64,000 nt of DNA from Druceiella hillmani (GCA_039881145.1 JAYKKI010000029.1:24984001-25048000); one strand, 5' to 3'; numbered from the stretch's first letter, positions 9,523-21,233 are shown. The notes: generated by a model not told the origin, from the sequence alone. Numbers and translations are program-made.

Positions 9523-11036
9523 GTTCTTTTAAAAAGATTCAATTTACTTTCACCTATTGTGGGATTGCCTTTGGTATTATGAACAATTCAAATTCATTTG
9601 GTGTTCTTTCAGTAGAACTCTTGTTATGGGTGTTTGTAAAATCACTAAAGTTAGTACGAGAGGTAACATTGAAAATTTTATCTCTCAGGCTAGGTTTAGT
9701 GATTTACCACTAGTCATATATATTCAAAATAGTCTTTGTAGCACTTTATGCATTGTTTCATTCGATGGAATCACTGAGAGAAGGAGAAAAATCACTCTTT
9801 CTCGGACGTCCTTTCCATGGCCTATTCTAAGGCAGTCACCACTCCTCTAGCATCCAGGAATCATATTCATCGCCATTTATCTTTTACTGTTGGTAATTAA
9901 ATAGATATTGCATGATAATTTTATTGTCAGTAAATAAACAGAATTGCATAATAGTAATTGCGATGCTGTATGCCGGTATTTGGGACTGTATGGTGGGTGA
10001 CCAATAATTTCTACGTATTCTGTCATTTATCTGGTTGAGTTTGCAAAGACGTTGTCGTGATGAAAAAGTATTCTATAGTGAATAGTGTTGTTTTTGAACT
10101 TTTTCCAAGATAACAGGCAAACGATTGCCTGTATACGAGTCTGCAGTAATTACTTTTATTTTCCAGAACAATTGTTGCATAAAAACCAGATCCCAAATTT
10201 AAGTTAAGTACCTCAATAGTTTACTAAAGAGTTTCACTAGAGTTTTACTAAAGAGTTTCAAAATTCTAATTATTTTTTTTATTATCATTGTTATAAATGG
10301 TCAGTTTAAAGAAATTTCGGTGCTACTTTTGTATCAAATTGTGAGTTTATAGATAACCTGGAAACATAAAAAAATGTGACCATTTAGTTCTATTTCTTTC
10401 AGCAAGAAAGGAATTAGAACTAAACTAAACTCAACTAACATAGAACTAAACAAACATACATTAGAACAGTAATTAGAACTAAACAAAATTAGAACAATTT
10501 TATTATTTAATCATAATTAAGTTGTAGTTATTACTTACTTGTTACTTGCTACGTCATTTAAAATCTATTTCAACAAATTAAGAAATTTAACAATAGGGTA
10601 GTATATTCCTATATTTGCTGTTTTTAGTAAAATGTTACAAAAATATAGGTGAAATAAAGTACTAAAAAATTATAGAAAATAATTTAGAGACTAGCAATTT
10701 ATGACAGGTTAATGGCAGGGATAGATTCGGGATATCTTCATGTCTCATTCGCTGTTGCAAAATAAAATGAGCTCTGCTAATCACAATTCAGTATTACCAT
10801 CCTTGTCTAAATGTTAAGTGTAAACCTTTGTAACTTGGTCAATCTTTAAGATTTGCCATTTAAATTAATGAAATAAAAAAAATTAGTCAAATTACTTAAG
10901 CTATTGGTGTTTCCAAATAAATTAAGGTTAAGTTACTTTTTTCTGTACCCGGTATCCTCACATTACCTATTTTCGTGGTAAGTGGAGAGGTTGTACTCCA
11001 TATACATATTATATCTTTCATTTAGAGTTTTTTTAA
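9523..11036 (+). other. Stim intron 1, left part
   Basis: AT-rich intron with no gene recognised. A short stretch at about 10146 (gtaattacttttattttcca) recurs at about 14638 in the next intron, a minor shared repeat. The open frame at 9557-9850 has no family match and no splice support. Confidence 0.6.
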
Positions 11037-13188
11037 CCCTAGATCATTAAACTATCGTAAAAATTACGACGGCAAAATCACAATTCCTATAAAAAGTAAA
11101 GCTCGCATCCCCCGCATCACTGTACCTTCCTAATTATGTCCAATAGTGTGCCACTCGCTGTTATTGTGATCGAGTGTGATTCGTGTATCGAGTTATAGGA
11201 AGATATAGTAGAATTTTCGAAAGTTTAGTGTTTGCGTGAATTTGGAGCAAACGTAAGCGTACTTGTTTTTATCACGTTTTACAAAGATTTTATGTTGATT
11301 ATGGCTTATTTTGTTTTTATGTATACATATATAATATAATATATTGTTTTAGATGTCTTGAATTGTTGGAGATGATGAAGTTAGTCAATTATTGGAGGCG
11401 GCTGTTCATGATGAAGATGACGATGATAGCGCACAGCATCAAGAGATACTGTGTAAGTCAGAAGATAATTTAGAAGTGGAAAAGCATCAGCTGACCGTTA
11501 GTGATAATGAAGAATACACAATTACGCCAGGTATCGTGAAAAGTTCTGATTCTGATGCTCCTATATCTTAGTTACGAAAGCGACACTGGTGTATAGAATT
11601 TAATTCTTAACACTCTAAAGATTCTGTGCCCATTGAAACTGAAGAAAGTAGTCAAAACAGAACGCAATATGATCCTACAGTTGTTATACCAAGAAAGAAA
11701 TAATTCGAGGCAAAAATGGACATAAATGGACCACAAAGCCTAGACAGCTAAGAATGCGAGCTACTCCCAGAAATATTGTACGATTTGTTAAGGGGCCTTA
11801 AGGTGAAGCATGTAATATTTTGAAACTGCATGAGATGTTCTCTTTATTTCTTTGCGATGAAATGCTTTAAAAAGTAGTCAAATATAGTGATGTGGAAATC
11901 GAGTCAAAAAAGTCAAACTACGCTCAGAAAACAAATACAACAACCAATACTGATAAGCGTGAATTCAAAGTTTTGCTTGGACTGTTACTTGTGTCGGCTG
12001 CATTAAAAAGCAATCATCTACCCCCAAAACTTTTATTTGATACATCCATATAGTGCTTCTCGATTCAAAGCCTATATGTCTGTAGATAGATTTGAGTTTC
12101 TAATAAACAGCCTGAGATTCGATGATAAAAATACATGTTCATCAAGAAGAACTGAGACGATTTTGTAGCATTTCAGAGTATATAGGAAACGTTCATAAAC
12201 AACTACAAGAAATGGTATATGCTGGGTGCTTACGTGATTATTGATGATTAATTAGTTGGATTCAGAGGTTGCTGCCCTTTTAGGATGCATCTGTCTAATA
12301 CGCCAAACAAATATGTATTGAATGCTACACCTTACTTGGGTAAAAAAAATACGCTAAGAAACGAGCCGCTAGCTGATCATTATGTCAAAAGTTTAATTTC
12401 CCAATTCATGGTACCAATCAAAATACCATAATGGACAATTGGTTCACATCGGTACCGCTAGCTTTAGAACTTCTCAATGCTCCATACAATTTAAAAGCTG
12501 GTAGGAACCTTAAACGTAAACAAGAAATACCAAATGAAGTATAGGATTCTACTTCTCATCGAATTGGGACATCTGTTTTTTGCTTTAACAGCCATAAGAC
12601 CTTAGTTTCTTATAAGCAAAAAGAAAAGTTGTTCTCTCTCTCTATCTATTTTCAACAACACATGACGATATTGCGATAAGTACTAATGGAAAAACAGGAA
12701 TAATTGAATTTTAAAACTGAACAAAAGGAACTATCGACACAGTAGACCAGATGTGTTGTGTTATGCTGTAACAGAAAGACACGTAAATGGTCATTATGCT
12801 TGTTTTATAACATGATTAATATTGTAATTATAAACTCATGTCATTTATGTCAGCAACAATTGCAGAAACAAAAAGAAAACTAAATCCAGGTGTGACTTTG
12901 TTTTGAAAGTGGCTTATGCTCTTATGGAGCCTCACCTAAAAGAAAGAGTAAATGCTCCAATATTGCAGCGAGATATCAAAGAGCTCATAAAAGGTATCTT
13001 AGGTATTGAAACTATTCCTGAAGCGGCATTTATGCAAGAATGAAATATTCTAGAAAAACATGTGCCTTGTGCCCATTTAAATCCAGAAAAATGACAACTA
13101 ACTTTTGCATGGAATATAAAAGAGCCATATGTAGGGCGCACAATGTGAAAATGTTTTCAAACTTGCTGGATAGTTTTGTAATCTAGGG
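11037..13188 (+). mobile_element. Complete but inactivated piggyBac element
   Basis: The element is flanked by TTAA at 11033-11036 and 13189-13192. Terminal repeats are CCCTAGATcATtAAACTATC at the left, and CCCTAGATtACaAAACTATC read inward from the right. A piggyBac transposase runs left to right: an acidic N-terminus from about 11353 (VHDEDDDD, EVEKHQLTVSDNEEYT), then FKVLLGLLLVSAALKSNHLP near 11960, VDRFEFLINSLRFDD near 12080, DNWFTSVPLALELL near 12430, and a C-terminal cysteine-rich finger CALCPFKSRKM with CRAH near 13062-13140. Many frameshifts and in-frame stops destroy it. The final transposase codons run into the right terminal repeat, whose TAG serves as the stop. It sits in Stim intron 1 in the sense direction. 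It is old, but structurally intact at both ends. Confidence 0.93.
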
Positions 13189-13192
13189 TTAA

Positions 13193-14037
13193 TTAAGATT
13201 TCAATAAGACATTCTATAAATAGAAAATAATGATTGTAAATTCAAATAAAATAACTAAATTTCAAATAAAGTAACTAAAACTTTCTAATATTTTATATTG
13301 TCACCTACAAATTAAATTTTAAAAATATAATTGGATATGTTCATAAAATTACTTATTTTTATATATTTTCATAAAACTACATTATAAATTAATAGGATTT
13401 TTTGGAAACTTTCAATTTCTATTTTATTTCTTTGATACCTAATGTACTGAAAAATATATCTTTATATAAAATTAATCAGGTACCCCTAATATATGTAAGT
13501 TAAAGAGAAATGTACTTTTTTCCAAGAGCCTGAAGTACAAAATACCAAAAGTAAAAAAAATTTATAGATATGCTTCCAACATACCTAAACCATGGGAAGA
13601 TTGAGAAGTCAATTTTTGTCAAAATTACACAGCCAGACTATCAGAAAGAGACCATTAAAGCCAAAATGGAATCTGATTGTTAATTTTTGTTAATATATTA
13701 GCAAAATTTAAAAAAAAACGGAAAACTGTAGAGCAATTTGAACTTTGTTCATCTGAAAAATAAATGTATGGAAGATGAGATTTGTGCAAAAATTTAGTAG
13801 GTTTAATAAAAGGAAATATTTTGTGGTTATAATATTATATCACTTTAGATTAATGAGGTACTAAACAGTAGTCAAAAATAGCAATAATTCCCTACATTTT
13901 TCAGGACAACTCTTGAAAATTGGTGAAAATAAAAAATATAATTGAGATCAGATTTCTGAAAATTGTATACCGGTATATCTGACAATTATTTGAACTCTGC
14001 TAAGTTATTAATTAATTTTCACATAACAAATAAACAG
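13193..14037 (+). other. Stim intron 1, right part
   Basis: AT-rich intron between the piggyBac element and the next exon. No coding or repeat structure was recognised. Confidence 0.6.
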
Positions 14038-14157
14038 GAGAATGTAACAACAGAAAAGCAGAACTTGGAAAGGCGGCTGCGCGAAGCGGGCGATGGCCCC
14101 ATACTGACTTCTGCCTCTTCTGACCTAGAAATTTCTCAACTACGAGCAGAAATTGAG
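14038..14157 (+). CDS. Stim: Stim exon: coiled-coil 1 continued
   Basis: This 120-bp phase 0/0 exon has acceptor aataaacag and donor GAG then gtaaac. It reads ENVTTEKQNLERRL, then REAGDGPILTSASSDLEISQ and LRAEIE. ENVTTEKQNLERR aligns closely with human STIM1 'RNVAVEKQNLERK' and the fly 'ENVTSEKMDLERR'. The middle of the exon is shorter than the vertebrate region, which runs 'DEINYAKEEACRLREL', and the SSSSDLE-type sequence is the insect version. The exon completes coiled-coil 1 and holds part of the inhibitory segment that clamps CAD at rest. Confidence 0.95.
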
Positions 14158-16462
14158 GTAAACCAATTTTTTTTATATCATTCTGTAATTTTTTCTTGTT
14201 TTATTTCCTTTAGTTTTTTATCTCCTTCAGTTTTTTTATTTTCCTTCAACATCCATTTCTTTCAGTCACCAAAGTTTTCTGAAAACTTTTCCCAATATTC
14301 ACATATGATTAATATTATGTAATTGGTATTTTATTAACTTTAGTCATTTAACTCCTGACTCACATAATATTAGAATATTTTCTATTGACTTCGACATTCT
14401 TTCGACTTTTGCCAAATAGATAATATCAATTCATTTAATTACTGCCCTGTTGGACGTAAGTAGTTTGCAAAAATTCTATTATTTAAAATGGATTAACTCA
14501 ATTTGTTGGTGTCCCTCAAAGTTTTCAATTATTGCTTTTTGTTTCTTCATCAATACTCCCACTAGCAGTCTCCATTCTAGGTATTACTTCAGATTATTTG
14601 CTACATTCTTCTGATTCTTGTAATTAAACTGTATACAGGTAATTACTTTTATTTTCCAGAATGGATATTAGAAAATAAGTCAAAATGTAATTTGATAATG
14701 GTGTTTGGTTTGTGTCAGAGTTTCATTTTTGTAACATTGGTGGTGAGTTAGTATAGTGTCATATTAAAAAATTCACCAAGTTTATATTTCCGGTTTTAAT
14801 AGCGGTTACATAGTTCTATAATAGTCACAGTTTTTATAAGTTTTCAATACTAGTTCAAAATATTTTCATAAGGTTTTAATAGTTCTGTAGGTGATTATAA
14901 GGTTTTAATAGTGGTCCCTAAACATTTTGAAAAACATACTAATTCTCTAGGAAAATCTAATGTACATAATTTTAAAAAATATTGTAATATAAATTCATGA
15001 GTATGAAGTGACAGAGTGTAAAAAATGTTGAAGGCTTGCATATTGTGAAAAATATTTTTAATTTTCCAAATCCTATGATGTAGTGAGTTGCACAAATTAC
15101 AAGATTTATGAGGCTAGAAAAGATGTTTGCTGATTATTATACAACAGCGTTTTTCTTACGATATTTAATTATTAAAAATTTAATGTTAAAGCTCACTAAA
15201 CACTTTGATAAACATATACTCAGCATTTAAGAAAACATTTCCTATGATAATATTTCATTTTAAGATAATATTCTTTTTTTATTCTAAAGAATTATTCTTA
15301 CAATGGACATATTGATGCATTTTTAGAAAAATATCATTTCCCTGTAAAGTATAAATTTAAAAAAAATGGTGAAACAATAAAAGCAATAATAGTACTAGTT
15401 CAAAATTTGACTTTCTATACTTAGTGTTCAGTGACACAAAAATTGCGATTAGATAGAAAAAAATTGAACATCCAAACACAAAACATATGTGAAACATTTT
15501 ATTAAATGAACAATGAGCGGCACTTGTAACTACCCAAAATAATGTCTGAATTCAGTTTCTTCTAAAGTACTCATTTTGATTGGTCCACCTATACTCCGCA
15601 CCCGGCGATTAACCTACTGGAAACTTGAAGCTATGAATTAAAATGTAAATTTTTTTGTTTTTATCTTAGTCTGGAAAAAACTTAAAAAATACCAGGAAAA
15701 CTGTGAAGTTCTGATGAGATATTTCAAGTTATGATAATTTGAAACAATTATGTATAGTGGACCGGCAATTTCACGCAAAAACTATGTTACATCACTAGCT
15801 GTTATTTCGTAATAGAGTTTAAAATGTAAATAAAATTAAAATACTTTATTTAAACATAGCAAATCTAAATGAAACTGTACATTCTTTCTACATTTGGTTT
15901 TAATGATTTTTTTAGTGTGATTAACTATGCAGCGATCACCTTAGTACAATGATACATAAGAAGATTTACAAATATATTGTGTTTCATTACATTTTCCTTT
16001 CGAAAGCGTACTCTAGTTCACTACTTCACTAATACTCTGCGGATCTCTAAATTCAACAGTTGACTGGAAATATTTGAATAATGCTCCAATGTTGGTCTAA
16101 TCTTATTTTCAACCCACTCTTTCTAATATTACTTACACTGTGAGATTCTATTATATTTAATTTCGTTGTTTTGCAGGTTATATATACGAAATACGTAACT
16201 GCCTTCCCATAAACCATTAATTTCCAAATCACTAACATATAATTTAAAAACACCTGATATTTAGATAAAACATCTGCATGTAATTCATTGAACAATTCCT
16301 CAGCGTCGCTTTTTTATAATTACTGACTTGTATTATTTTATCATTTTTTTGACAATACAGAATTATTTCATTATTTTCTTTCCATGTTTTGTGAATTCAC
16401 AATATCTATTTATAATCTGTACTCATTGTATTTGTTATAATCATTACTTTTATAAATATTTA
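14158..16462 (+). other. Stim intron 2, left part
   Basis: AT-rich intron. Nothing recognised except the short repeat near 14638 shared with intron 1 and a slightly GC-richer patch at about 15590-15630 (cacccggcgattaacctac) with no match. Confidence 0.6.
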
Positions 16463-16622
16463 CAATTAAAGGAAACTACGTGATGTAGTATTATTTCTAC
16501 TTTCTTTAAGTTCTTTATCACGACCTAGGTTTCGTTGTATTACAACATCTTCAATACAACGAAACCTAGGTCGTGGTAAAGAAAGTAGAAATAATACTAC
16601 TTCACGTAGTTTCATTTAATTG
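16463..16622. repeat. 160-bp foldback element
   Basis: The left arm (16463-16540) starts CAATTAAAgGAAACTACGTG and ends TTCGTTGTAT. The right arm (16554-16622) is its reverse complement, from ATACAACGAAACC to CACGTAGTTTCATTTAATTG. The 13-nt loop is tacaacatcttca. Arms match almost perfectly except for a 9-bp stretch (taagttctt) present only on the left. The same left-arm sequence, including the 9-bp stretch, occurs alone at about 45735-45815. This is therefore two inverted copies of a dispersed repeat, one with a 9-bp deletion, joined at the loop. Confidence 0.92.
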
Positions 16623-16749
16623 TGAATAATGAATTTCTACAAAATTAACGCCAAATATATTCAAAATATTTATTTATTTTAAAATCTTAACACGGTAAAG
16701 TCTGAGCAACAAATATTAAAAAATAAATTAATGAAACATTTAATTGCAG

Positions 16750-16917
16750 ATGCTTCGTAATGAGTTACGCCGTGCAGAAGGTGAGCTAGAAGATCGGTGT
16801 TGGGCACCGCCACATGGCTTACAGCAATGGCTGCAATTGACACATGAGGTAGAAAATAGGGCCTACTTGAGGAAGAAAACTGCTGCTGATCTACAACTTC
16901 AGCAAGCTAGGGAAGCT
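16750..16917 (+). CDS. Stim: Stim exon: start of CAD/SOAR
   Basis: The exon is 168 bp, phase 0/0, with acceptor ttaattgcag and a perfect donor, GCT then gtgagt. It reads MLRNELRRAEGELEDRCWAP, then PHGLQQWLQLTHEVENRAYL and RKKTAADLQLQQAREA. This is the first half of the STIM CRAC-activation domain; the QWLQLTHEVE motif is identical or nearly so in human STIM1 ('KWLQLTHEVE'). The domain forms the dimeric helical hairpin that contacts Orai. The leading Met is internal, not a start codon. Confidence 0.97.
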
Positions 16918-17700
16918 GTGAGTTGATTTTGCTTCTACTGTTTGTCTATCTCCTATACATTTGAACAGAAAATGAAGTCTCTAATTTGTTTCCTGTTGTA
17001 TCTTACAAACTATGTCATATCTTATCGACATCATACTATGACTAAAATTTCATAATGAAATAAGCACAACTTATTATATGTTGCCAGAGATCTAAAATAA
17101 ATATATGTTGTTATATAGAAGAGATTCAAGTTTACACCCTTAGTGTTGAATTCTGCTTGAAATTCATCTATTTTTTTCTATTTTTTCCATCTCTTATAGT
17201 AACAGAATTTTATTTAAATTATTTAAATAGATTATTATAAACAACAGCCAATACCCAGCCTTAGCTGTTGGTCTTTTGGTTGGATGCAGTGGGCATTCTG
17301 TTCCCGTTACTTTGTTATACAGATCGGTATTCATCTGAGCAAAGTTAATTCTTACTTGATAACTTGAAGGAAAAATATTCTAAGTTGTATTTTGGAATAT
17401 AACTTCTTGGTCTGAAATATAACTTGGATTGTTTTTCATTCCCATTGAATGTTTTGATCGCCCGCTGAGCTTGGACTTGTAGAGAGTGAAACATATTTAG
17501 TGATATTTTCCTAAGCAATGTAGCTTGGTATTGACATTTAGCTTACAGATCATAGGTAACAACATTATTATCTAAATTATCCGACAACCCTTACAGCTGT
17601 AACAACTAATTTTAGTTTTTAATATAAACAAAAACATAAACATTTGAAATATAATATTAAATAAAGATATTTCCATAAACGACCATTACCCCAACTTAAA

Positions 17701-17992
17701 GAGAGTTAATACAATTGTCAGATAGGGAAAATAAATTAATGGATATTAGTTAAAGCAGTATCTAATTTAATTCATTCACATGAATATAATAACCCTGTTG
17801 AAACCTAAAATTGTGCAAGAATGATTTAGTATGAGAAATTGCACATATAGAGTTAACACAATAGACAGAGAGGGAAAGCAAATTTTTGGATGTTAATTAA
17901 AGTAGTATTTAATTCTTTTATATGATTATAATTTCTTGTTGAAACTTGAAATGGTGTAAGAATGGCTTATTTTAGTGTGAGAAACTGCGCAA
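17701..17992 (+). repeat. Tandem duplication spanning the exon 4 acceptor
   Basis: Unit 1 (17701-17845) and unit 2 (17848-17992) align along their length: gagagttaat/tagagttaac, gttgaaacctaaaattgtg/gttgaaacttgaaatggtg, aagaatgatttag/aagaatggcttattttag, then tatgagaaattgca/tgtgagaaactgcg. Unit 2 ends inside Stim exon 4, so unit 1 contains a decayed copy of the splice acceptor (AG at 17828-17829) and of the first 15 or so exon bases. The copied exon piece soon meets a stop. Confidence 0.85.
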
Positions 17993-18110
17993 GAAACGTA
18001 CAAGTCTGGTGGGAGCATTTGTGTCGACACACGGAAAGTCAATCGACGATGTCGATCGCTCTATTGTGGAGGCACGCACGGCACTCAATGAGGTGACTCA
18101 GGAATTACAG
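17976..18110 (+). CDS. Stim: Stim exon: CAD polybasic hinge and inhibitory helix
   Basis: The exon is 135 bp, phase 0/0, with acceptor ttattttag and donor CAG then gtatgc. It reads CEKLRKKRTSLVGAFVSTHG, then KSIDDVDRSIVEARTALNEV and TQELQ. KLRKKR corresponds to the human KIKKKR patch of CAD, which binds the acidic C-terminus of Orai. GAFVSTHGKSIDDVDRSIVE is the strongly conserved insect version of human 'GTLHVAHSSSLDEVDHKILE'. By this alignment, the gating residue F394 of human STIM1 falls on a valine here, as I read it. Confidence 0.97.
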
Positions 18111-18140
18111 GTATGCCAATATTTTTTATCTTATACTATT

Positions 18141-18590
18141 ATGGGAGAGAGCAAGGGGAGGGGTCGGGGTAGGGGAAGAGGAGTAGAGGGGGAGGGGAAA
18201 GGAAGTAGAGGGAGAGGGGAAGAAGGGAAGTAGAGGAGGAGGGTGAGGTGAGGGGAAGGGGGGTGGTGAGAGGGGTGGGTAAGAGGGATGTGAAGAGGAA
18301 GAGGAGGGGAAAGGGAGGGAGAGGGAGAGATAGGGAATGTGAAGATATCGGGGGAGGGGAGATGGAGAGGGATGAAGGTGAGGGGAGGGGAAGAGGAATG
18401 GGAAGGTGTAGTGGAAGGCGAAGGGGAAGGAGAAGGGAAAGTGGAAGGCGAACGCCAAGGCAAAGGCGAACGCGCACGCGAAGGCGAACGCGAACGTGAA
18501 TGGGAAGGCAAGCGCGACAGCGAGACTGAAGGTGAAAGCAAAGGCAAAGGGGAAGTGGAAAGGGACGAGGAAGGGAAAAGTAAATCTAAT
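18141..18590 (+). repeat. 450-bp purine-rich low-complexity tract
   Basis: The + strand is almost all G and A. At 18141-18410 it is GGGGAGG/GGGAGA-like, with many runs of three or four G. At 18411-18590 it becomes irregular units of ggaaggcgaacgcgaa with several CpGs. It starts 30 bp after the exon 4 donor. The polypurine strand is in the transcript, so G-quadruplex or triplex structure is possible. All open frames across it, on both strands, are low-complexity artefacts. Confidence 0.93.
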
Positions 18591-18636
18591 ACCATGAAAC
18601 AAGCAATTTCACTTTCCTATGGGAAACTCGAAATAC

Positions 18637-18653
18637 ACCGAGCATCGCTCGGT
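18637..18653. repeat. Short perfect hairpin
   Basis: ACCGAGC and GCTCGGT surround atc, just after the purine tract. Confidence 0.6.
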
Positions 18654-19009
18654 CACCTGGTACTATCGTATATACACCCAACTTTTCTTAAGGGATAAAT
18701 CCCCTTCAGCGCCTACAAAAAAAGACAATTTAGGGAGTTTTTTGTAATAAACAAAAACACTATTTATTTTATGCAAATACAGGGCTTTATTCTATACATC
18801 TTGAAGTATAGTTACAAATTGTTTATGTTGATATAAAGCAATATAAAGTCTTATGAAAAAGCATGTCTTTTACCTAGTATATAAATAAATTTCTAAATCA
18901 TAGGAAAGATATTTTTATCATTGTACAGTTTATCAATTTCAATGGTTAGTTGGATGTTCACATATGTTTACATTGTTCAAATGAATTCAAATCAAAATTT
19001 TTGTTTTTC

Positions 19010-20650
19010 TTGGTTCAATTGCAATTTTATTAATTTTGTCTGACCATCTTTCCAACGGTCTACCTCTTCTCGTTTTTCGGGAGGGGGGCCAGCCCAAGTA
19101 ATAACTGTCTTAGTCAATTTTGCACAGTTCATTCGTGCGATATGGCTCACTTTATTTCCACTTTGATTTTTTGCAATATGAACAGCGTCTGTGAACTTCG
19201 TTATTGACCTTATTCAGTATGTCATTTTTTGTCTTTAAGTTTAAGATAAGTGTGCTCCTCTCCATGGGTCTTTGGCATGCTTCAATTTTTCTTTTTGTGT
19301 ATGTATTGTAAATTCACGTTTGACTTCCATATGAGAGATGAGGTAGGAGGTATGAGTCTAGGATTTTCTTATTAAGTCTTAAAGAGATGTGAGATTTTAG
19401 TACTTCTTTACAGCTCCAGAATTCCTCATCATATTCACATGTCAGTCAAGTACGTTGCAATGACTAGATTTTTTAAACAATATCTGTTTACCTAGATATA
19501 TGTATTCGTGTACGTACTCTAATATCTAGTTGTTAATTTCAATAGATTTTTGTGATGAAGTTGATGTCATGTCATCCACAATCTTAGGTTGCTTAAATTA
19601 TTTTCTTTTATTCAGTCAAGTTTCACAATTTAACTCTACTAACACTTTTCTTATATGAGTGTAATTATTTCCAGTCTTGTATGAGTGTAATTATTTCCAG
19701 TGGCATTTTGCATTCCTGTAGAGCCTTCCTATAATACTGTGAGATATTGTGTTGAAAGCTTTGGCATAGTCGATAAATACCAAAGAGAGTGGAGGTCTTC
19801 TCTTTATATTTCTCTATAACTTTTTCAAGTACGTATATATGGTCTGTAGTTGAAATATTTTTTCTAAATCCTGCCTTTTCTACTGGCTGGTATTTTTCTA
19901 TGAAAGTAGATATACATTCTTCCAGACATGAGGCAAATTCTTTTGGCAAGATCTTCTTTTTTATATAATAAAATGATATTTGATTTTGCCCATTCTTTTG
20001 GTATCTTTTTTGGTCTAAAATTATGTTGAAAAAGATTCTCAGGGGTGGTACTAGTAGAGATCTCCTGCTTTGATTATTTCATTGGGTATATTGTCTGGTC
20101 TACTACTTTTTCTGCTCTTTAAGCCTCTTTTTAATGATTTCTGCAAAGGAAAATCTTTATAGAGTTTGTAGCATTATTAACTCGCAGGATTTACAAAAAA
20201 GGCTAGTAGTGATTTTCTTACTCAATATAAAGATTTCTGTAAAAATTGATTGCAGTCTCTATTATCTTTTTTCTTGAGAAGATTTCTTTTCCACATTGTT
20301 CCTTTAGGTAGATCTCTATGTTTTAATAGAGTCCAGTTCTTTATACCCCTTTTTCAAACTTCCTATAGTTGTTAAATGTTTCTCTATGATCTTTAGTCTG
20401 TGATGTTCATATTCTTTTTTAATTTTTTTATGAACATTTTTGAACAGATATGAACATTTCTGAACGGAATTCCAGACGTTCTGCGTTTGATAGAGGCTTC
20501 TTATGTTGTAGTTTGTTTCTTCTATCTAAAAGCATTTTTGTGTCTTCGGAAATTACGCTTTGTTTTTCAGCTGTATTACATGATTTGACTGCATGACATT
20601 CAATTTAGATGATTGGCTAGTTTGCTGTATGGCCATCCACATTGATAAAA
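19010..20650 (-). pseudogene. LINE reverse transcriptase remnant
   Basis: Minus-strand fragments of a non-LTR reverse transcriptase appear in order. Near 20140-20050: SRPDNIPNEIIKAG, the RT 'GPDNIP-E-IKAGG' motif. At 19949-19665: PVEKAGFRKNISTTDHIYVL, then FGIYRLCQSFQHNIS, where the family has 'EQAGFR-G-ST-DHI' and 'FIDY-KAFDS', here with the catalytic region damaged. Near 19200-19020: FTDAVHIAKNQSGNKVSHIA, RMNCAKLTK and a frame-broken copy of the C-terminal 'RGRPLERWSD' motif. Stops and frameshifts throughout show it is dead. A 26-bp tandem duplication (tgagtgtaattatttccagt) at 19654-19702 lies within it. The clade is likely RTE- or CR1-like, but this is not certain. Confidence 0.8.
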
Positions 20651-20981
20651 ATTAATGATAGATCACAATTCATCTGATTGATCTTATGATGATGAATGAT
20701 CGCAACTTTTATTTTATCCTATAACTATTATAAAATTTACAATAAAAATATACACATTAACAATCTGATATTAAGTGTGGCGTCAAAATTAATTGATGTG
20801 AGCTATTTTTTAAGGGCCTATAGGTTGTCATAGTTTAATTCTATGGAATGCCTCTAGACGGGGTGGAAATTTTTGTAGGCAATGACAATCAACATGCACC
20901 AAATGTAATAATTTATTTTGTTTTTTTTCCTAGCAGTACTCAAAAAGTTCTGTGACTACCCAAAAGTTGACCTTGTGAATT
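20651..20981 (+). other. Stim intron 4, unassigned
   Basis: AT-rich sequence between the LINE remnant and the tandem repeat. Nothing recognised. Confidence 0.6.
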
Positions 20982-21233
20982 AATGAAATATTTAAATTTC
21001 AGTCAACACGTTACTACTAGCATAATATTATAGAACAAAGTGGAAATTTCATAAAGCTTGCTTGTTAGCTAATTGAAAATGTGAAGTATTTAAATTTCAG
21101 TCAACACGTTACTATTAGCGTAATATTAATGAAATATTTAAATTTCAGTCAACACGTTACTACTAGCATAATATTATAGAACAAAGTGGAAATTTCGTAA
21201 AGCTTGCTTGTTAGCTAATTGAAAATGTGAAGT
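20982..21233. repeat. Tandem repeat, two full units and one partial
   Basis: Unit A (20982-21087) and unit C (21128-21233) are nearly identical: aatgaaatatttaaatttca onward to aattgaaaatgtgaagt. A truncated unit of about 40 bp lies between them. The high identity suggests recent unequal exchange. Confidence 0.9.

Noticed and set aside
16744..16752. Start codon at the CAD exon (ttg/atg)
   Set aside because: The Met aligns with an internal conserved position after IE in STIM, and a good acceptor precedes it.
18126..18698. Several long open frames on both strands
   Set aside because: They lie in the polypurine tract; the products are runs of G/R/E or P/S/L/F and have no domain, start context or splice support.
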